From Frateuria soli (GTDB lineage Bacteria; Pseudomonadota; Gammaproteobacteria; Xanthomonadales; Rhodanobacteraceae), in the NCBI RefSeq assembly GCF_021117385.1, contig NZ_CP088252.1, positions 1,240,001-1,304,000 of the forward strand: a stretch of DNA of 64,000 bases, given 5' to 3'. The notes under the pieces were generated by a model. It was given only the letters and a program-made list of their open reading frames with translations. It ran no database searches and was not told the origin of the DNA. Each line of letters opens with the position of its first letter. Position 1 is the first letter of the stretch. Of this stretch, positions 16,671 to 30,438 are shown one piece after another. The position numbers were made by a program, and so were the translations under genes.

Positions 16671-18344
16671 TCAGGCGCTTTGCGCACGCTCCAGCATCTG
16701 CTTTGCGTGCGCGCGGGTTTCGCGGGAGATTTCCACGCCACCCAGCATGCGTGCCAGTTCGTCGCGGCGCCCGGCGCCGTCGAGCTTCTCGATCTGCGTG
16801 CGGGTGGTGTCGCCGTCGCTGTGCTTGGTCACGCGCAGGTGCGCGTGGCCCTGCGCGGCGACCTGCGGCAGATGGGTGACGCACAGCACCTGGCGCTCCC
16901 CGCCGAGCGCGCGCAGCTTCTGTCCGACCACCTCGGCCACCGCGCCGCCGATGCCGGTGTCGACCTCGTCGAACACCATGCAGCCGATGGTGTCCTTGCC
17001 CAATGTGGCCACTTCGATAGCCAGGCTGATGCGTGCCAGCTCGCCACCGGAGGCGACCTTGCGCAGTGCGCGCGGCGGCTGGCCGGGATTGGCGCTGACC
17101 AGGAGCTCGCAGCGCTCGCGGCCCTGCGGGTCCGGTTGGTTGCCGTCGGTCGGTTCGAGCTCGACCACCAGCCGGCCGCCAGCCATGCCCAGTTCGCCCA
17201 TCAGGTCGCTGACTTCTTCGCCCAGGCGCGCGGCGGCCGTGCGGCGCGCCAGTGCAAGGGCATCGGCAACCCCGGCGTAATCGCGTTCCAGCCGCGTACG
17301 TTCGGCGGCGAGTTGTTCCAGCGCGTCGCCGGCGCCCTCCAGCTCGGCCAGTTCCGCCTGCAACGTGCCCAGCCGATCGTGCAGTTCGGCCACCGGCAGG
17401 CGGTGCCGCCGTGCCAGCTCGTGCAGGCGGGTGAGGTGCGCATCGACCTCGGCGTAGCGCTCGGGGTCGAGGTCGACGTCCTGGGCGTAGCGCGAGAGGC
17501 CATCTGACGCTTCGCCGAGCTGGATTTCGGCGTTGTCGAGCAGTTCCAGCAGCGGCGCGAGGCGCGGATCGAGGGCGGCCAGTTTGCCCAGTTCGCCATG
17601 CGCCCGTCCCAGCGCACGCCGCAGGGCGAACTCGCTGTCGCCATCAAGCAGCTCGACGACGCCCGAGGCGCCTTCGGCCAGCCGGCCTGCATTGGCCAGG
17701 CGCTTGTGACCGGCTTCCAGCTCGGCCAGTTCGGCGGCGGGCAATGTCCAGCGTTCAAGCTCGTCGACCTCGTGCCGCAACAACTCCAGCCGCTGTTCGC
17801 GGTCGTTGCCACCGCTCAGCTTGCGGACGCGCGCACCCAGCTCGCGCCACTGGGATGCCAGCGCGCGCACCTGTGCCACGGCCTCCTCGTTGCCTGCGTA
17901 GGCATCAAGCAGGTCGAGCTGGTGGTTGCGCGAGAGCAGGGCCTGGTGCTCGTGCTGGCCGTGGATTTCCACCAGCAACGTGGCCAGCTCGCCGAGCTGG
18001 CTGGCGTTGGCCGGGCGGCCGTTGATCCAGGCGCGCGAGCTGCCCTCGGCGCGAATCACGCGGCGCAGCTGGCAGGCGCCTTCCTCGTCCAGTTCCTCAC
18101 GTTCCAGCCAGGCCCGCGCCGCGGGCAGGGCCGAAACATCGAACTCGGCGATCAATTCGGCGCGATCGCAGCCTTCGCGCACCAAGCCGCTGTCGGCGCG
18201 TGAGCCAGCCAGCAGCATCAGGGCGTCGACCAGCAGCGACTTGCCGGCCCCGGTTTCGCCGCTGACCACGGTCAGCCCCGGCCCGAAGGCAACCTCGGCT
18301 TCTTCGACGACGGCGAAATGGCGGACGTACAGGGAAGTGAGCAT
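16671..18344 (-). CDS. recN: DNA repair protein RecN
   Basis: SMC-like ATPase for double-strand break repair. It has 557 residues (E. coli 553): Walker A GETGAGKS at 29-36, a long central coiled coil rich in Leu, Glu and Ala, then the C-terminal SGGELARISLAIE signature, VFDEVDTGIGGAVAE (Walker B) and VTHLPQVAAQGHAH. The start overlaps nothing and gives the standard MLTSLYVRHFAVVEE. The 78-base gap to the preceding regulator is featureless. E. coli has recN next to bamE; here fur and a two-component pair lie between. Confidence 0.96.
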   Translation of the reverse strand: MLTSLYVRHFAVVEEAEVAFGPGLTVVSGETGAGKSLLVDALMLLAGSRADSGLVREGCDRAELIAEFDVSALPAARAWLEREELDEEGACQLRRVIRAEGSSRAWINGRPANASQLGELATLLVEIHGQHEHQALLSRNHQLDLLDAYAGNEEAVAQVRALASQWRELGARVRKLSGGNDREQRLELLRHEVDELERWTLPAAELAELEAGHKRLANAGRLAEGASGVVELLDGDSEFALRRALGRAHGELGKLAALDPRLAPLLELLDNAEIQLGEASDGLSRYAQDVDLDPERYAEVDAHLTRLHELARRHRLPVAELHDRLGTLQAELAELEGAGDALEQLAAERTRLERDYAGVADALALARRTAAARLGEEVSDLMGELGMAGGRLVVELEPTDGNQPDPQGRERCELLVSANPGQPPRALRKVASGGELARISLAIEVATLGKDTIGCMVFDEVDTGIGGAVAEVVGQKLRALGGERQVLCVTHLPQVAAQGHAHLRVTKHSDGDTTRTQIEKLDGAGRRDELARMLGGVEISRETRAHAKQMLERAQSA

Positions 18345-18354
18345 ATGGCGCAGA

Positions 18355-18360
18355 ATTGTA
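18355..18360 (-). promoter_or_regulatory. -10 element immediately before recN
   Basis: Read on the minus strand this is TACAAT, 10 bases before the recN ATG (18344). The expected start would be near 18348, leaving a leader of only about 4 bases. No convincing LexA box was found. Confidence 0.35.
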
Positions 18361-18405
18361 CGGGCAGAAGTGGCGTGCGGTGCGGCTACCGTCGCGGCTG
18401 GCGTT

Positions 18406-18434
18406 CTTGCAAACTCGGTGGCGACACCTTATTT
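18406..18434 (+). promoter_or_regulatory. Candidate sigma-32 promoter for hrcA
   Basis: CTTGCAA (18406-18412, consensus CTTGAAA), a 14-base spacer, and CCTTATTT (18427-18434, consensus CCCCATNT, 6 of 7 to 8 positions depending on N). It is 29 bases upstream of the hrcA ATG and fits heat-shock control of the chaperone operon. Confidence 0.5.
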
Positions 18435-18463
18435 CTGTGCCGTCTCACCGTTTGCCACAGCGA

Positions 18464-19519
18464 ATGACCCGACCCCACGACCTCGACGCCCGCGCCCGCC
18501 GCCTGCTGCGCACCCTGATCGCCCAGTACCTGGCCGATGGGGAGCCGGTCGGGTCGCGCACACTGTCCCGGTCTTCCGGCCTGGACGTGAGCCCGGCGAC
18601 GATCCGCAACATCATGGCGGACCTGGAGGACGCCGGCCTGGTCGCCTCGCCGCATACCTCGGCTGGGCGCGTGCCCACGCCGCGCGGCCTGCGACTGTTC
18701 GTCGACAGCCTGATCGAGCTGCAGCCGCTGCCGCGCGAGGAGATGGCCAGGCTCAAGCGCGAGCTGCCGCCCGGGCCCACGACCACACGCGACCTGCTGG
18801 GCAACGTTTCCACCCTGCTTTCGGCGATGACCCACTTCGCCGGCGTGGTGACGGTGCCGCGCCAGGGCGATTTCCCGCTGCGCCACATCGATTTCGTGCC
18901 GCTGCCGGACGCGCGCGTGCTGGTGATCCTGGTGTTTTCCGACAATCAGGTGCAGAACCGCATCGTGCAGCTGGCCAAGCCGCTGGACAGCCGCGAGCTC
19001 GAGCAGGCGGCCAACTACCTCAACACGCACTTCGCTGGCCTGCGGGTGGACGACATCCGTGCCCACCTCCTGCGCGAGCTGCGCGAGGCAGGTAGCGAGC
19101 TCAACCGCCTCGTTGCCAGCGCGACCGAGCTGGCCTCGGCCTCCTTCGCGCCGCAGGGCGGCGGGGAGGACGTCCTGGTCAGCGGCCAGACCAACCTGAT
19201 GGGTTACGCCGAACTGGCCGACCTCGATCGCCTGCGCGAGCTGTTCGAGGCTTTCCAGAAGAAAAACGAGCTCCTGCAGCTGATGGAGGTGTGCGCCCGG
19301 GCCCCGGGCGTGCGCCTGTTCATCGGCGAGGAATCGGGTTTCGCGGCGCTCGACGGCTGCAGCGTGGTGACCGCCAGCTACGGCGTGCAGGGCCGCGTGC
19401 TGGGGGCGGTGGGCGTGATCGGCCCCACCCGCATGGCCTATGACCGGGTCATCCCGGTGGTGCAGGCAACCGCCGGATTGCTCAGCGACGCCTTGAATCG
19501 CGCCGCGACGTCCCTATAA
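18464..19519 (+). CDS. hrcA: Heat-inducible transcription repressor HrcA
   Basis: Represses chaperone genes by binding the CIRCE operator; its activity depends on GroEL. It has 351 residues: an N-terminal winged helix (RRLLRTLIAQYLADGEPVG, SPATIRNIMADLEDAGLV, SAGRVPTPRGLRLFVD), then the GAF-like domain ending with GVIGPTRMAYDRVIPVV. The ATG at 18464 matches the family start. No CIRCE element (TTAGCACTC-N9-GAGTGCTAA) is visible in front of hrcA, grpE or dnaK, so its targets (probably groESL) are elsewhere. Confidence 0.96.
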   Translation: MTRPHDLDARARRLLRTLIAQYLADGEPVGSRTLSRSSGLDVSPATIRNIMADLEDAGLVASPHTSAGRVPTPRGLRLFVDSLIELQPLPREEMARLKRELPPGPTTTRDLLGNVSTLLSAMTHFAGVVTVPRQGDFPLRHIDFVPLPDARVLVILVFSDNQVQNRIVQLAKPLDSRELEQAANYLNTHFAGLRVDDIRAHLLRELREAGSELNRLVASATELASASFAPQGGGEDVLVSGQTNLMGYAELADLDRLRELFEAFQKKNELLQLMEVCARAPGVRLFIGEESGFAALDGCSVVTASYGVQGRVLGAVGVIGPTRMAYDRVIPVVQATAGLLSDALNRAATSL

Positions 19520-19541
19520 CCGCCCCCGGAGGGCGGGTTTT
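19520..19541 (+). terminator. Terminator-like hairpin between hrcA and grpE
   Basis: It begins the base after the hrcA stop: CCGCCC, loop CCGGA, GGGCGG, then GTTTT. A second hairpin, CCGGCAC/GTGCCGG at 19558-19575, follows. Together they could attenuate read-through into grpE or protect mRNA ends. Confidence 0.55.
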
Positions 19542-19601
19542 CCGCATTTTTGGGTGACCGGCACGGAGGTGCCGGCCCGGACATTTTGTTTGGAGCAACG
19601 C

Positions 19602-20123
19602 ATGCAGAACAACGAGCAGACGCCGGACCAGGTGCAGGAACCCGGTTCCATGGAGGCCGCGGGCATCGATGCCTTGCAGGCCCGCATCGCGGAACTCGAG
19701 GCCAGCAACGCCGAGTTGCGCGAGTCCGTGCTGCGCGAGCACGCGGAACTGGAGAACCAGCGCCGGCGCCTGCATCGCGACCTGGAACAGGCGCGCCGCT
19801 TCGCCAACGAAAAGCTGCTCAACGAGCTGCTGCCGGTGTACGACAGCCTGGAGCGTGGACTGGCGATCGAGAGCGGCGATGCCGCCGCTGTCCGCGAAGG
19901 CCTGGCGCTGACCCTGAAGGCACTGCTCAAGGTGGCCGAGAGCCACGGCCTGGCGCAGGTCGATCCGGTTGGCCAGCCGCTCGACCCGGAGCGCCATCAC
20001 GCCGTGAGCATGGTCGAAGCGCCTGGCAAGGCACCGGGCACCGTGGTGACCGTGCTGCAGAAGGGCTACGTACTCAACGACCGCTTGCTGCGTCCGGCGC
20101 TGGTCGCCGTGGCCAGGGATTGA
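19602..20123 (+). CDS. grpE: Nucleotide exchange factor GrpE
   Basis: Releases ADP from DnaK. It has 173 residues: a long N-terminal coiled coil (about 20-85, [20 protein letters not shown] region), the LENQRRRLHRDLEQARRFA helix and the C-terminal beta domain with HHAVSMVEAPGKAPGTVVTVLQKGYVLNDRLLRPALV (split, the core being VLQKGYVLNDRLLRPA). GGAG at 19591-19594 decides the ATG at 19602. It sits between hrcA and dnaK. Confidence 0.95.
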   Translation: MQNNEQTPDQVQEPGSMEAAGIDALQARIAELEASNAELRESVLREHAELENQRRRLHRDLEQARRFANEKLLNELLPVYDSLERGLAIESGDAAAVREGLALTLKALLKVAESHGLAQVDPVGQPLDPERHHAVSMVEAPGKAPGTVVTVLQKGYVLNDRLLRPALVAVARD

Positions 20124-20157
20124 CGTCGTCGGCTGAACACATATGCGGCCCCTCGGC

Positions 20158-20186
20158 ATTGAATCACCGGGCGCGGGCCACCATCT
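20158..20186 (+). promoter_or_regulatory. Candidate sigma-32 promoter for dnaK
   Basis: ATTGAAT (20158-20164, 5 of 7 to CTTGAAA), a 14-base spacer and CACCATCT (20179-20186, one mismatch to CCCCATNT). The predicted start is near 20193, about 48 bases before the dnaK ATG. Confidence 0.55.
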
Positions 20187-20237
20187 GGAAAACCATCGCG
20201 GCCGCGGGGGCCGCCTAGAAAGCATCGGAGCTTAGAG

Positions 20238-22157
<1,920 letters not shown>

Positions 22158-22183
22158 TCGAGGGAACGCGGCGCAACCGATGA

Positions 22184-22220
22184 GACAGCCCGCGCCGGCT
22201 ATCATGTCGCGCGGGCTGTC
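22184..22220 (+). repeat. Perfect 12-bp inverted repeat between dnaK and dnaJ
   Basis: GACAGCCCGCGC (22184-22195) and GCGCGGGCTGTC (22209-22220) flank a 13-base loop, followed by TGTTGATC. There is no real U-tract, so an mRNA-stabilising or partial-termination role between dnaK and dnaJ is more likely than full termination. Confidence 0.6.
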
Positions 22221-22264
22221 TGTTGATCGGGCGGCCAGATCGGATCAGGGGTGTGGTTGAAGTC

Positions 22265-23401
22265 ATGAATGCAGCAACGGGAAAGCGCGATTACTACGAG
22301 GTGCTCGGTGTCGAGCGCACCGTCACCGAGGTCGAGCTGAAGAAGTCCTTCCGCCGCCTGGCGATGAAATACCACCCGGACCGCTGCCCGGACGATCCCA
22401 CTGCGCAGGAGAAGTTCAAGGAAGCCAAGGAGGCCTACGAAGTCCTGTCCGATGCCCAGAAGCGCGCCATGTACGACCAGCATGGCCATGCCGCCTTCGA
22501 AGGCGGCATGGGTGGCCGCGGTAGTGGCTTCGGCGACATGGGCGACATCTTCGGCGACATCTTCGGCGACATCTTCGGCATGGGCGGCGGAGGTCGCGGG
22601 CGGCCGCGTCGCGGCGCGGACCTGCGTTACGTGATGGAGCTGGACCTCGAGGAGGCGGTCTTCGGTGTCGAGAAGACGATCGAGATCCCGACCCAGGTCA
22701 ACTGCCACCACTGCAACGGCAGTGGCTCGGCCGACGGCAAGACCAGCCAGTGCAAGACCTGCCATGGCCATGGCCGCGTGCGCATGCAGAACGGCATCTT
22801 CTCGATCCAGCAGGCGTGTCCGCACTGCGGTGGCAGCGGCCAGACCATCGAGAAACCCTGCAAGGCATGTCGCGGCGAAGGTCTGCTGGAGGAGAGCCGC
22901 ACGCTGTCGGTGCGCATCCCTGCCGGTGTGGACAACGGCGACCGCATCCGCCTCTCGGGGCAGGGCGAGGCCGGTCCGGCCGGGGTCGAGCCGGGCGACC
23001 TTTACGTGGACGTGCGCGTGCGCGAGCACGCGATCTTCCAGCGCGAAGGCAACGACCTGCACTGCGAGGTACCGATCCGGTTCGCCCAGGCTGCGCTGGG
23101 TGCCGAGCTCAAGGTGCCTACGCTGGAGGGCGAGGTGCCCGTGTCCATCCCGCCGGAGACCCAGACTGGCCAGATGTTCCGGCTGCGCGGTCGTGGCGTG
23201 AAATCGGTGCGCTCCGGGCGTGTGGGCGACCTGATCTGCCGCGTCGTGGTGGAAACCCCCGTGCGCCTGACCCGCGAGCAGCGTGAGCTGCTGGAGAAGC
23301 TCGAGGCCACCTTCAGCGAAGGCGACGCCGACGCGCACACGCCGCGCGCCAAGAGCTGGGTCGACGGGGTCAAGGACTTCCTCTCCCGCGTCACTTCGTA
23401 A
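22265..23401 (+). CDS. dnaJ: Chaperone DnaJ (Hsp40, type I)
   Basis: Stimulates DnaK ATPase and hands over substrates. It has 378 residues: J domain with HPD at 37-39, a Gly/Phe-rich linker containing three tandem DIFGD-type units (near 94-106), four zinc-finger motifs ([32 protein letters not shown]) and the C-terminal substrate-binding region. The ATG at 22265 begins the J domain after a short lead. After it, 23402-23636 has no gene; it holds only short hairpins (for example GGCTCG/CGAGCC near 23413) and the dapB leader. Confidence 0.97.
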   Translation: MNAATGKRDYYEVLGVERTVTEVELKKSFRRLAMKYHPDRCPDDPTAQEKFKEAKEAYEVLSDAQKRAMYDQHGHAAFEGGMGGRGSGFGDMGDIFGDIFGDIFGMGGGGRGRPRRGADLRYVMELDLEEAVFGVEKTIEIPTQVNCHHCNGSGSADGKTSQCKTCHGHGRVRMQNGIFSIQQACPHCGGSGQTIEKPCKACRGEGLLEESRTLSVRIPAGVDNGDRIRLSGQGEAGPAGVEPGDLYVDVRVREHAIFQREGNDLHCEVPIRFAQAALGAELKVPTLEGEVPVSIPPETQTGQMFRLRGRGVKSVRSGRVGDLICRVVVETPVRLTREQRELLEKLEATFSEGDADAHTPRAKSWVDGVKDFLSRVTS

Positions 23402-23636
23402 GCCAGGGTCTGGCTCGGGCACGTCGAGCCCTCTGCTCGCTTGCCCCCGATGAGAGATCGGGCTGGGCGTGCGGGAAAGCTTGCCAGGTCGGCCGATTTG
23501 CTCTGGCACCCGAGGGCTGGCCTGGCTTGGACAGGTGCCGTCGGGGGCCGGCTCTCCCCAGCTCAAGGGCGGGAGCGCATGCGCTCTCGTGCCCTCCCGG
23601 CTACGCTAAGCGTCCCGCACCCACGGACCCATCGCG

Positions 23637-24431
23637 ATGACCCGACCGCTACGCCTCGCCGTCAACGGCGCTTCCGGCCGCATGGGGCGTGTACTGCTCG
23701 ATCTGCTGCACGACGACGCCCGGTTCGAGGTCGCCGCAGCGCTCACCGCGCCGGGCATGCCGCAGCTGGGCGAGCGCGTCTGGCATGACTGCGAGTCGCT
23801 TCGCTTCCAGGCGGAATGGCCGCAGGTGCCGCTTGACGCGGTGATCGACTTCAGCGGCCCTGGGGGACTGCGTTCGGCGCTGCATTACTGCACCACCCGC
23901 GGGGTGGCGCTGGTCAGCGGCACCACCGGCATCGACGCCGCACTCGAGGCAAGCGTCGCGCAAGCGGCCTCGCGGATTCCCTTGATGCATGCAAGCAACT
24001 TCAGCCTCGGCGTGGCCGTACTCACCCGGCTGCTACGCCAGGCCGCCGCCGCGTTGCCGCAATGGGACCTGGAGATCGTCGAGGCGCACCACCAGCGCAA
24101 GGCCGATGCGCCCTCGGGCACCGCATTGTCGCTCGGCGAGGCCGCCGCGGCAGCGCGGGGAACCACGCTCGCGCAGGATGGCGTCACCGGCTCGCGCGAA
24201 GGCATTCGCCGCACCGGCAGCATCGGCTTCGCCGTGGTGCGCGGTGGCGACATCGTGGGCGAGCACACGGCCATGCTGATCGGGGCCGGTGAGCGGGTTG
24301 AGCTGGCCCATCGGGCGAGCGACCGCAGCATCTTCGCCCGTGGCGCGATCGAGGCGGCGCACTGGCTCGCTCGCCAGCCGCCGGGCACCTACGATCTGGA
24401 CGCGATGCTTGCCTCGGGTGCGGACCCGTGA
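23637..24431 (+). CDS. dapB: 4-hydroxy-tetrahydrodipicolinate reductase
   Basis: Reduces hydroxytetrahydrodipicolinate in lysine and diaminopimelate synthesis, using NAD(P)H. It has 264 residues: N-terminal Rossmann motif NGASGRMGRVL, DFSGPGGLR, the SGTTGID segment, the catalytic EAHHQRKADAPSGTAL block and C-terminal HRASDRSIFARGAIEAAHWLA (core HRASDR and FARGA). Length and motif order are standard. Placement before carA is common in gammaproteobacteria, but here an oppositely oriented oxygenase gene lies between. Confidence 0.96.
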   Translation: MTRPLRLAVNGASGRMGRVLLDLLHDDARFEVAAALTAPGMPQLGERVWHDCESLRFQAEWPQVPLDAVIDFSGPGGLRSALHYCTTRGVALVSGTTGIDAALEASVAQAASRIPLMHASNFSLGVAVLTRLLRQAAAALPQWDLEIVEAHHQRKADAPSGTALSLGEAAAAARGTTLAQDGVTGSREGIRRTGSIGFAVVRGGDIVGEHTAMLIGAGERVELAHRASDRSIFARGAIEAAHWLARQPPGTYDLDAMLASGADP

Positions 24432-24535
24432 TCCGCGGCGGGCCCGAGTCCGTACTTTTCTTGCGCAGACGTGGAACGGCCGTTCCCTGGCGCCCCGGGT
24501 CGTGCGCCGCGTTCCGATATCCATGATGCTGGCGG

Positions 24536-25231
24536 TCAGTCCCGGTGCGCGGCGTTGCGCGCACGTCCGGCGCCGAAGCGGCGATCCAGCGCGCCGACCA
24601 GTTTCTTGAAGCCGCGCGAGAACTTGCCGCGCCGGGTCTTGCGCAGCTTCTCCTCCTCGCTGGTAAGCCAGGCGACCTGGATGACCCTGCGCTCGCCCTC
24701 GAACGGCAGGTGGCCGTGGAAAGAGTTCTCGCAGCGTTTGAACACGGCAAACTCCCCGTACAGGGGGGTCAATTCCGGTGCGACCAGATCGTCGATGTCA
24801 TCGATGCGGCGCAGGAAGCGCAAACAACCGTTGCTGGTATCGGGCCACTGGTGGTTGAGGTAGAGCAGGGCAGTGGCGACCTTGGACTTGCTGTCGGTAT
24901 GGATCGTGCCGTGGCGCTTGTTGAGGTAGCGGCATACCGTGACCAGCGTGGGGTACTGGCCCAGATCCGGGATGCCCAGTCGCTTGCCGATCGCGCTGGC
25001 GAAGGCGGCCCCCGTCAGCCCGCTCACCAGTGCGTTGATCGACGGGCCGCAGTCGGCCGGGTCATAGGGAAAGAAGCCGGCGCTGCTGTAGCGCGGAAAG
25101 TCGCGTTCCAGTTCGTTGCGCGCGTCGTCCGGCAACTGGCCGTGGGCGATCAGGAACGGGAAAGGTTCCAGCCGCACCACGGTGTCGGGGCGATCGAGAC
25201 GCGCGGGATCGAGCAGGACGGTGGATTTCAT
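24536..25231 (-). CDS. Fe(II)/2-oxoglutarate-dependent oxygenase, prolyl-4-hydroxylase-like
   Basis: A 231-residue protein of the 2OG-Fe(II) oxygenase fold. The facial triad is His111-x-Asp113 (in GTIHTDSKSK) and His172 (in ENSFHGH), with Arg181 (GERRVIQVAW) as the likely 2-oxoglutarate carboxylate ligand. The start at 25231 follows the frame's first plausible ATG; a longer frame upstream lacks family similarity. The C-terminal 35 residues are very basic. It is divergent from carA and convergent with dapB. The substrate is unknown: a protein, a small amino acid or a sugar could all fit. Confidence 0.8.
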   Translation of the reverse strand: MKSTVLLDPARLDRPDTVVRLEPFPFLIAHGQLPDDARNELERDFPRYSSAGFFPYDPADCGPSINALVSGLTGAAFASAIGKRLGIPDLGQYPTLVTVCRYLNKRHGTIHTDSKSKVATALLYLNHQWPDTSNGCLRFLRRIDDIDDLVAPELTPLYGEFAVFKRCENSFHGHLPFEGERRVIQVAWLTSEEEKLRKTRRGKFSRGFKKLVGALDRRFGAGRARNAAHRD

Positions 25232-25322
25232 GGACAGCTTCGTGAACCGGACAGGGACCAGTCTAGCGCGCGCCAGCCATACGCAGATGCCCGCATGGAT
25301 GTCTTGTTCACGCCGCGCGCGG

Positions 25323-25351
25323 TGGACAGGATCGGCCCTCGCGCCTATCAT
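25323..25351 (+). promoter_or_regulatory. Promoter of carAB-greA
   Basis: TGGACA (25323-25328), exactly 17 bases, then TATCAT (25346-25351): 5 of 6 matches at each box. The predicted start is near 25358, giving an 80-base leader before carA. I saw no clear PurR or ArgR operator in the 209-base gap. Confidence 0.6.
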
Positions 25352-25440
25352 TGCGTCCCGCCCGTGACTTCTTCCGACCCAAGGTCCACAAGCCTGCTTG
25401 CAGCGGCTTGCGGACTTTGCTGCACCTAAAGGCGGCCCCC

Positions 25441-26567
25441 ATGCCCATTTCCGCTCTGCTTGCCCTCGAAGATGGCAGCGTGTTCCACGGCCACGCCGTG
25501 GGCGCGACTGGCGAAACCGTCGGCGAGGTGGTTTTCAATACGGCGATGACGGGCTATCAGGAGATCCTCACCGATCCCTCCTATGCTCGCCAGATCGTCA
25601 CCCTGACCTATCCGCACGTCGGCAATACCGGCGTCAACGCGGCCGACGCCGAGTCCACCCGCGTACAGGCTGCCGGCCTGATCGTGCGCGACGTGCCGCG
25701 CCGCCCGAGTAACTGGCGCAGCACCGAAAGCCTGCCCGAGTATCTGGCGCGCCAGAACATCGTGGCGATTGCCGGCATCGATACCCGCCGGCTCACGCGC
25801 ATCCTGCGAGACAAGGGCGCGTTGAACGGCTGCATCCTGGCTGGCGATGGCATCGACGCCGAAGCGGCGCTGGCCAAGTCACGCGCTTTCCCGGGTCTCG
25901 ACGGCATGGACCTGGCCAAGGTGGTCAGCGTGCGCGAGCCCTACCGCTGGACCGAGGGCGTGTACGACCTCGACCGCGCCTCCTTCACCCAGCCGGGCGG
26001 CCGCTACAAGGTCGTGGCCTACGACTACGGCACCAAGCTCAACATCCTGCGGCTGCTCGCCAGCCATGGCTGCGACATCACCGTGGTGCCGGCGCAGACA
26101 CCCGCTGCCGAGGTGCTGGCGATGAAGCCCGATGGCGTGTTCCTGTCCAACGGGCCGGGCGATCCGGCCGCGTGCGACTACGCCATCGCGGCGACCAAGA
26201 CATTTCTGGAGGCGAGGATCCCGCTGTTCGGCATCTGCCTGGGCCACCAGCTGATGGGCCTCGCGCTTGGCGCGAAGACCCTGAAGATGAAGTTCGGCCA
26301 CCATGGCGCGAACCATCCGGTGAAGGACCACGACGACGGCCGCGTGCTGATCACCAGCCAGAACCATGGTTTCGCGGTGGATCCCGGCACGCTGCCGGCC
26401 AACGTGCGCGTCACCCACACTTCGTTGTTCGACGGTTCGCTGCAGGGCTTCGCGCTCACCGACCGCCCGGCGTTCTGTTTCCAGGGCCATCCGGAAGCGG
26501 CGCCCGGCCCGCATGACGTCGGCTATCTCTTCGCGCGCTTCGCGCAGCTCATGCAGGAGGCCCGCTA

Positions 26568-26568
<1 letters not shown>
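25441..26568 (+). CDS. carA: Carbamoyl-phosphate synthase small subunit
   Basis: Glutamine amidotransferase subunit that feeds ammonia to CarB for arginine and pyrimidine synthesis. It has 375 residues: N-terminal domain ([29 protein letters not shown]), then a class I glutaminase with SNGPGDP, the nucleophile Cys in [11 protein letters not shown] and the HPE motif in [11 protein letters not shown]. The ATG at 25441 begins the family sequence. The stop overlaps the carB start (TAATG). Confidence 0.97.
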
Positions 26569-29791
<3,223 letters not shown>

Positions 29792-29795
<4 letters not shown>

Positions 29796-30268
29796 GTCGC
29801 GCCCCCATGACCAAGGCCGGTTCGGAGCGCCTGCGCGGCGAGCTCGATCGCCTCAAATCGGTCGAGCGTCCGCGCATCATCGCGGCGATCGCCGAGGCCC
29901 GTGCCCATGGCGATCTGAAGGAAAACGCCGAGTATCACGCCGCGCGCGAGCAGCAGAGCTTCATCGAAGGCCGCATTGCCGAGCTGGAAGCCTCGTTGTC
30001 CACCGCCGAAGTTATCGATGTGTCGCGACTCGGTGCCGGCAGCAAGGTGGTGTTCGGCGCCACCGTGGACCTGGAGGACGAGGACTCCGGCGACGCGGTG
30101 ACCTACCAGATCGTGGGCGACCTTGAGGCAGACATCAAGCAGCGGCTGATCGCCGTGTCTTCGCCGATTGCCCGTGCGCTGATCGGCAAGAGCGAAGGCG
30201 ACAGTTTCGAGTTCAAGGCGCCCAACGGCGTCAAGCACTACGAGATCACCGGCGTCCGCTACGAGTAA
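29792..30268 (+). CDS. greA: Transcription elongation factor GreA
   Basis: Rescues backtracked RNA polymerase by stimulating transcript cleavage. It has 158 residues, the same as E. coli: N-terminal coiled coil with the catalytic tip [20 protein letters not shown] (acidic D and E at the hairpin), the [10 protein letters not shown] helix and the C-terminal FKBP-like domain ending [13 protein letters not shown]. The ATG overlaps the carB stop (ATGA). Confidence 0.97.
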
Positions 30269-30282
30269 AGTGGCGCGCGTTC

Positions 30283-30308
30283 GTAGGAGCCCACTTGTGG
30301 GCGATGCT
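30283..30308 (+). repeat. REP palindrome, forward arm of an inverted pair
   Basis: GTAG followed by GAGCCCACTTGTGGGCGATG and two further bases (CT). It is one half of a perfect 26-base inverted pair with 30333-30358, separated by 24 bases. The GTAG foot plus imperfect palindrome is the form of RAYT-associated REPs. Confidence 0.75.
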
Positions 30309-30332
30309 CTTGCCCTGGACGCATCGCACAAA

Positions 30333-30358
30333 AGCATCGCCCACAAGTGGGCTCCTAC
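30333..30358 (-). repeat. REP palindrome, inverted arm of the pair
   Basis: Exact reverse complement of 30283-30308, ending CTCCTAC. The two arms can fold into one 26-bp stem in the greA 3' region, forming a bacterial interspersed mosaic-type unit. Confidence 0.75.
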
Positions 30359-30393
30359 AGGGGTGTTGTGGCCTTGGCCGGAAGGCAGGCAAC

Positions 30394-30421
30394 AAAAAAG
30401 GCCGCATTGAGCGGCCTTTTT
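30394..30421. terminator. Bidirectional terminator between greA and rpmJ2
   Basis: AAAAAAGGCCGC, loop ATTGA, GCGGCCTTTTT. It has U-tracts in both directions, so it can end the carAB-greA transcript on the plus strand and the short ribosomal protein gene on the minus strand. Confidence 0.85.
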
Positions 30422-30438
30422 GCGTCAACCCGGACGGT

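Noticed and set aside
22540-22580. Short tandem repeat in dnaJ
   Set aside because: Encodes the normal Gly/Phe-rich linker (three DIFGD-type units); in-frame and within the expected region.
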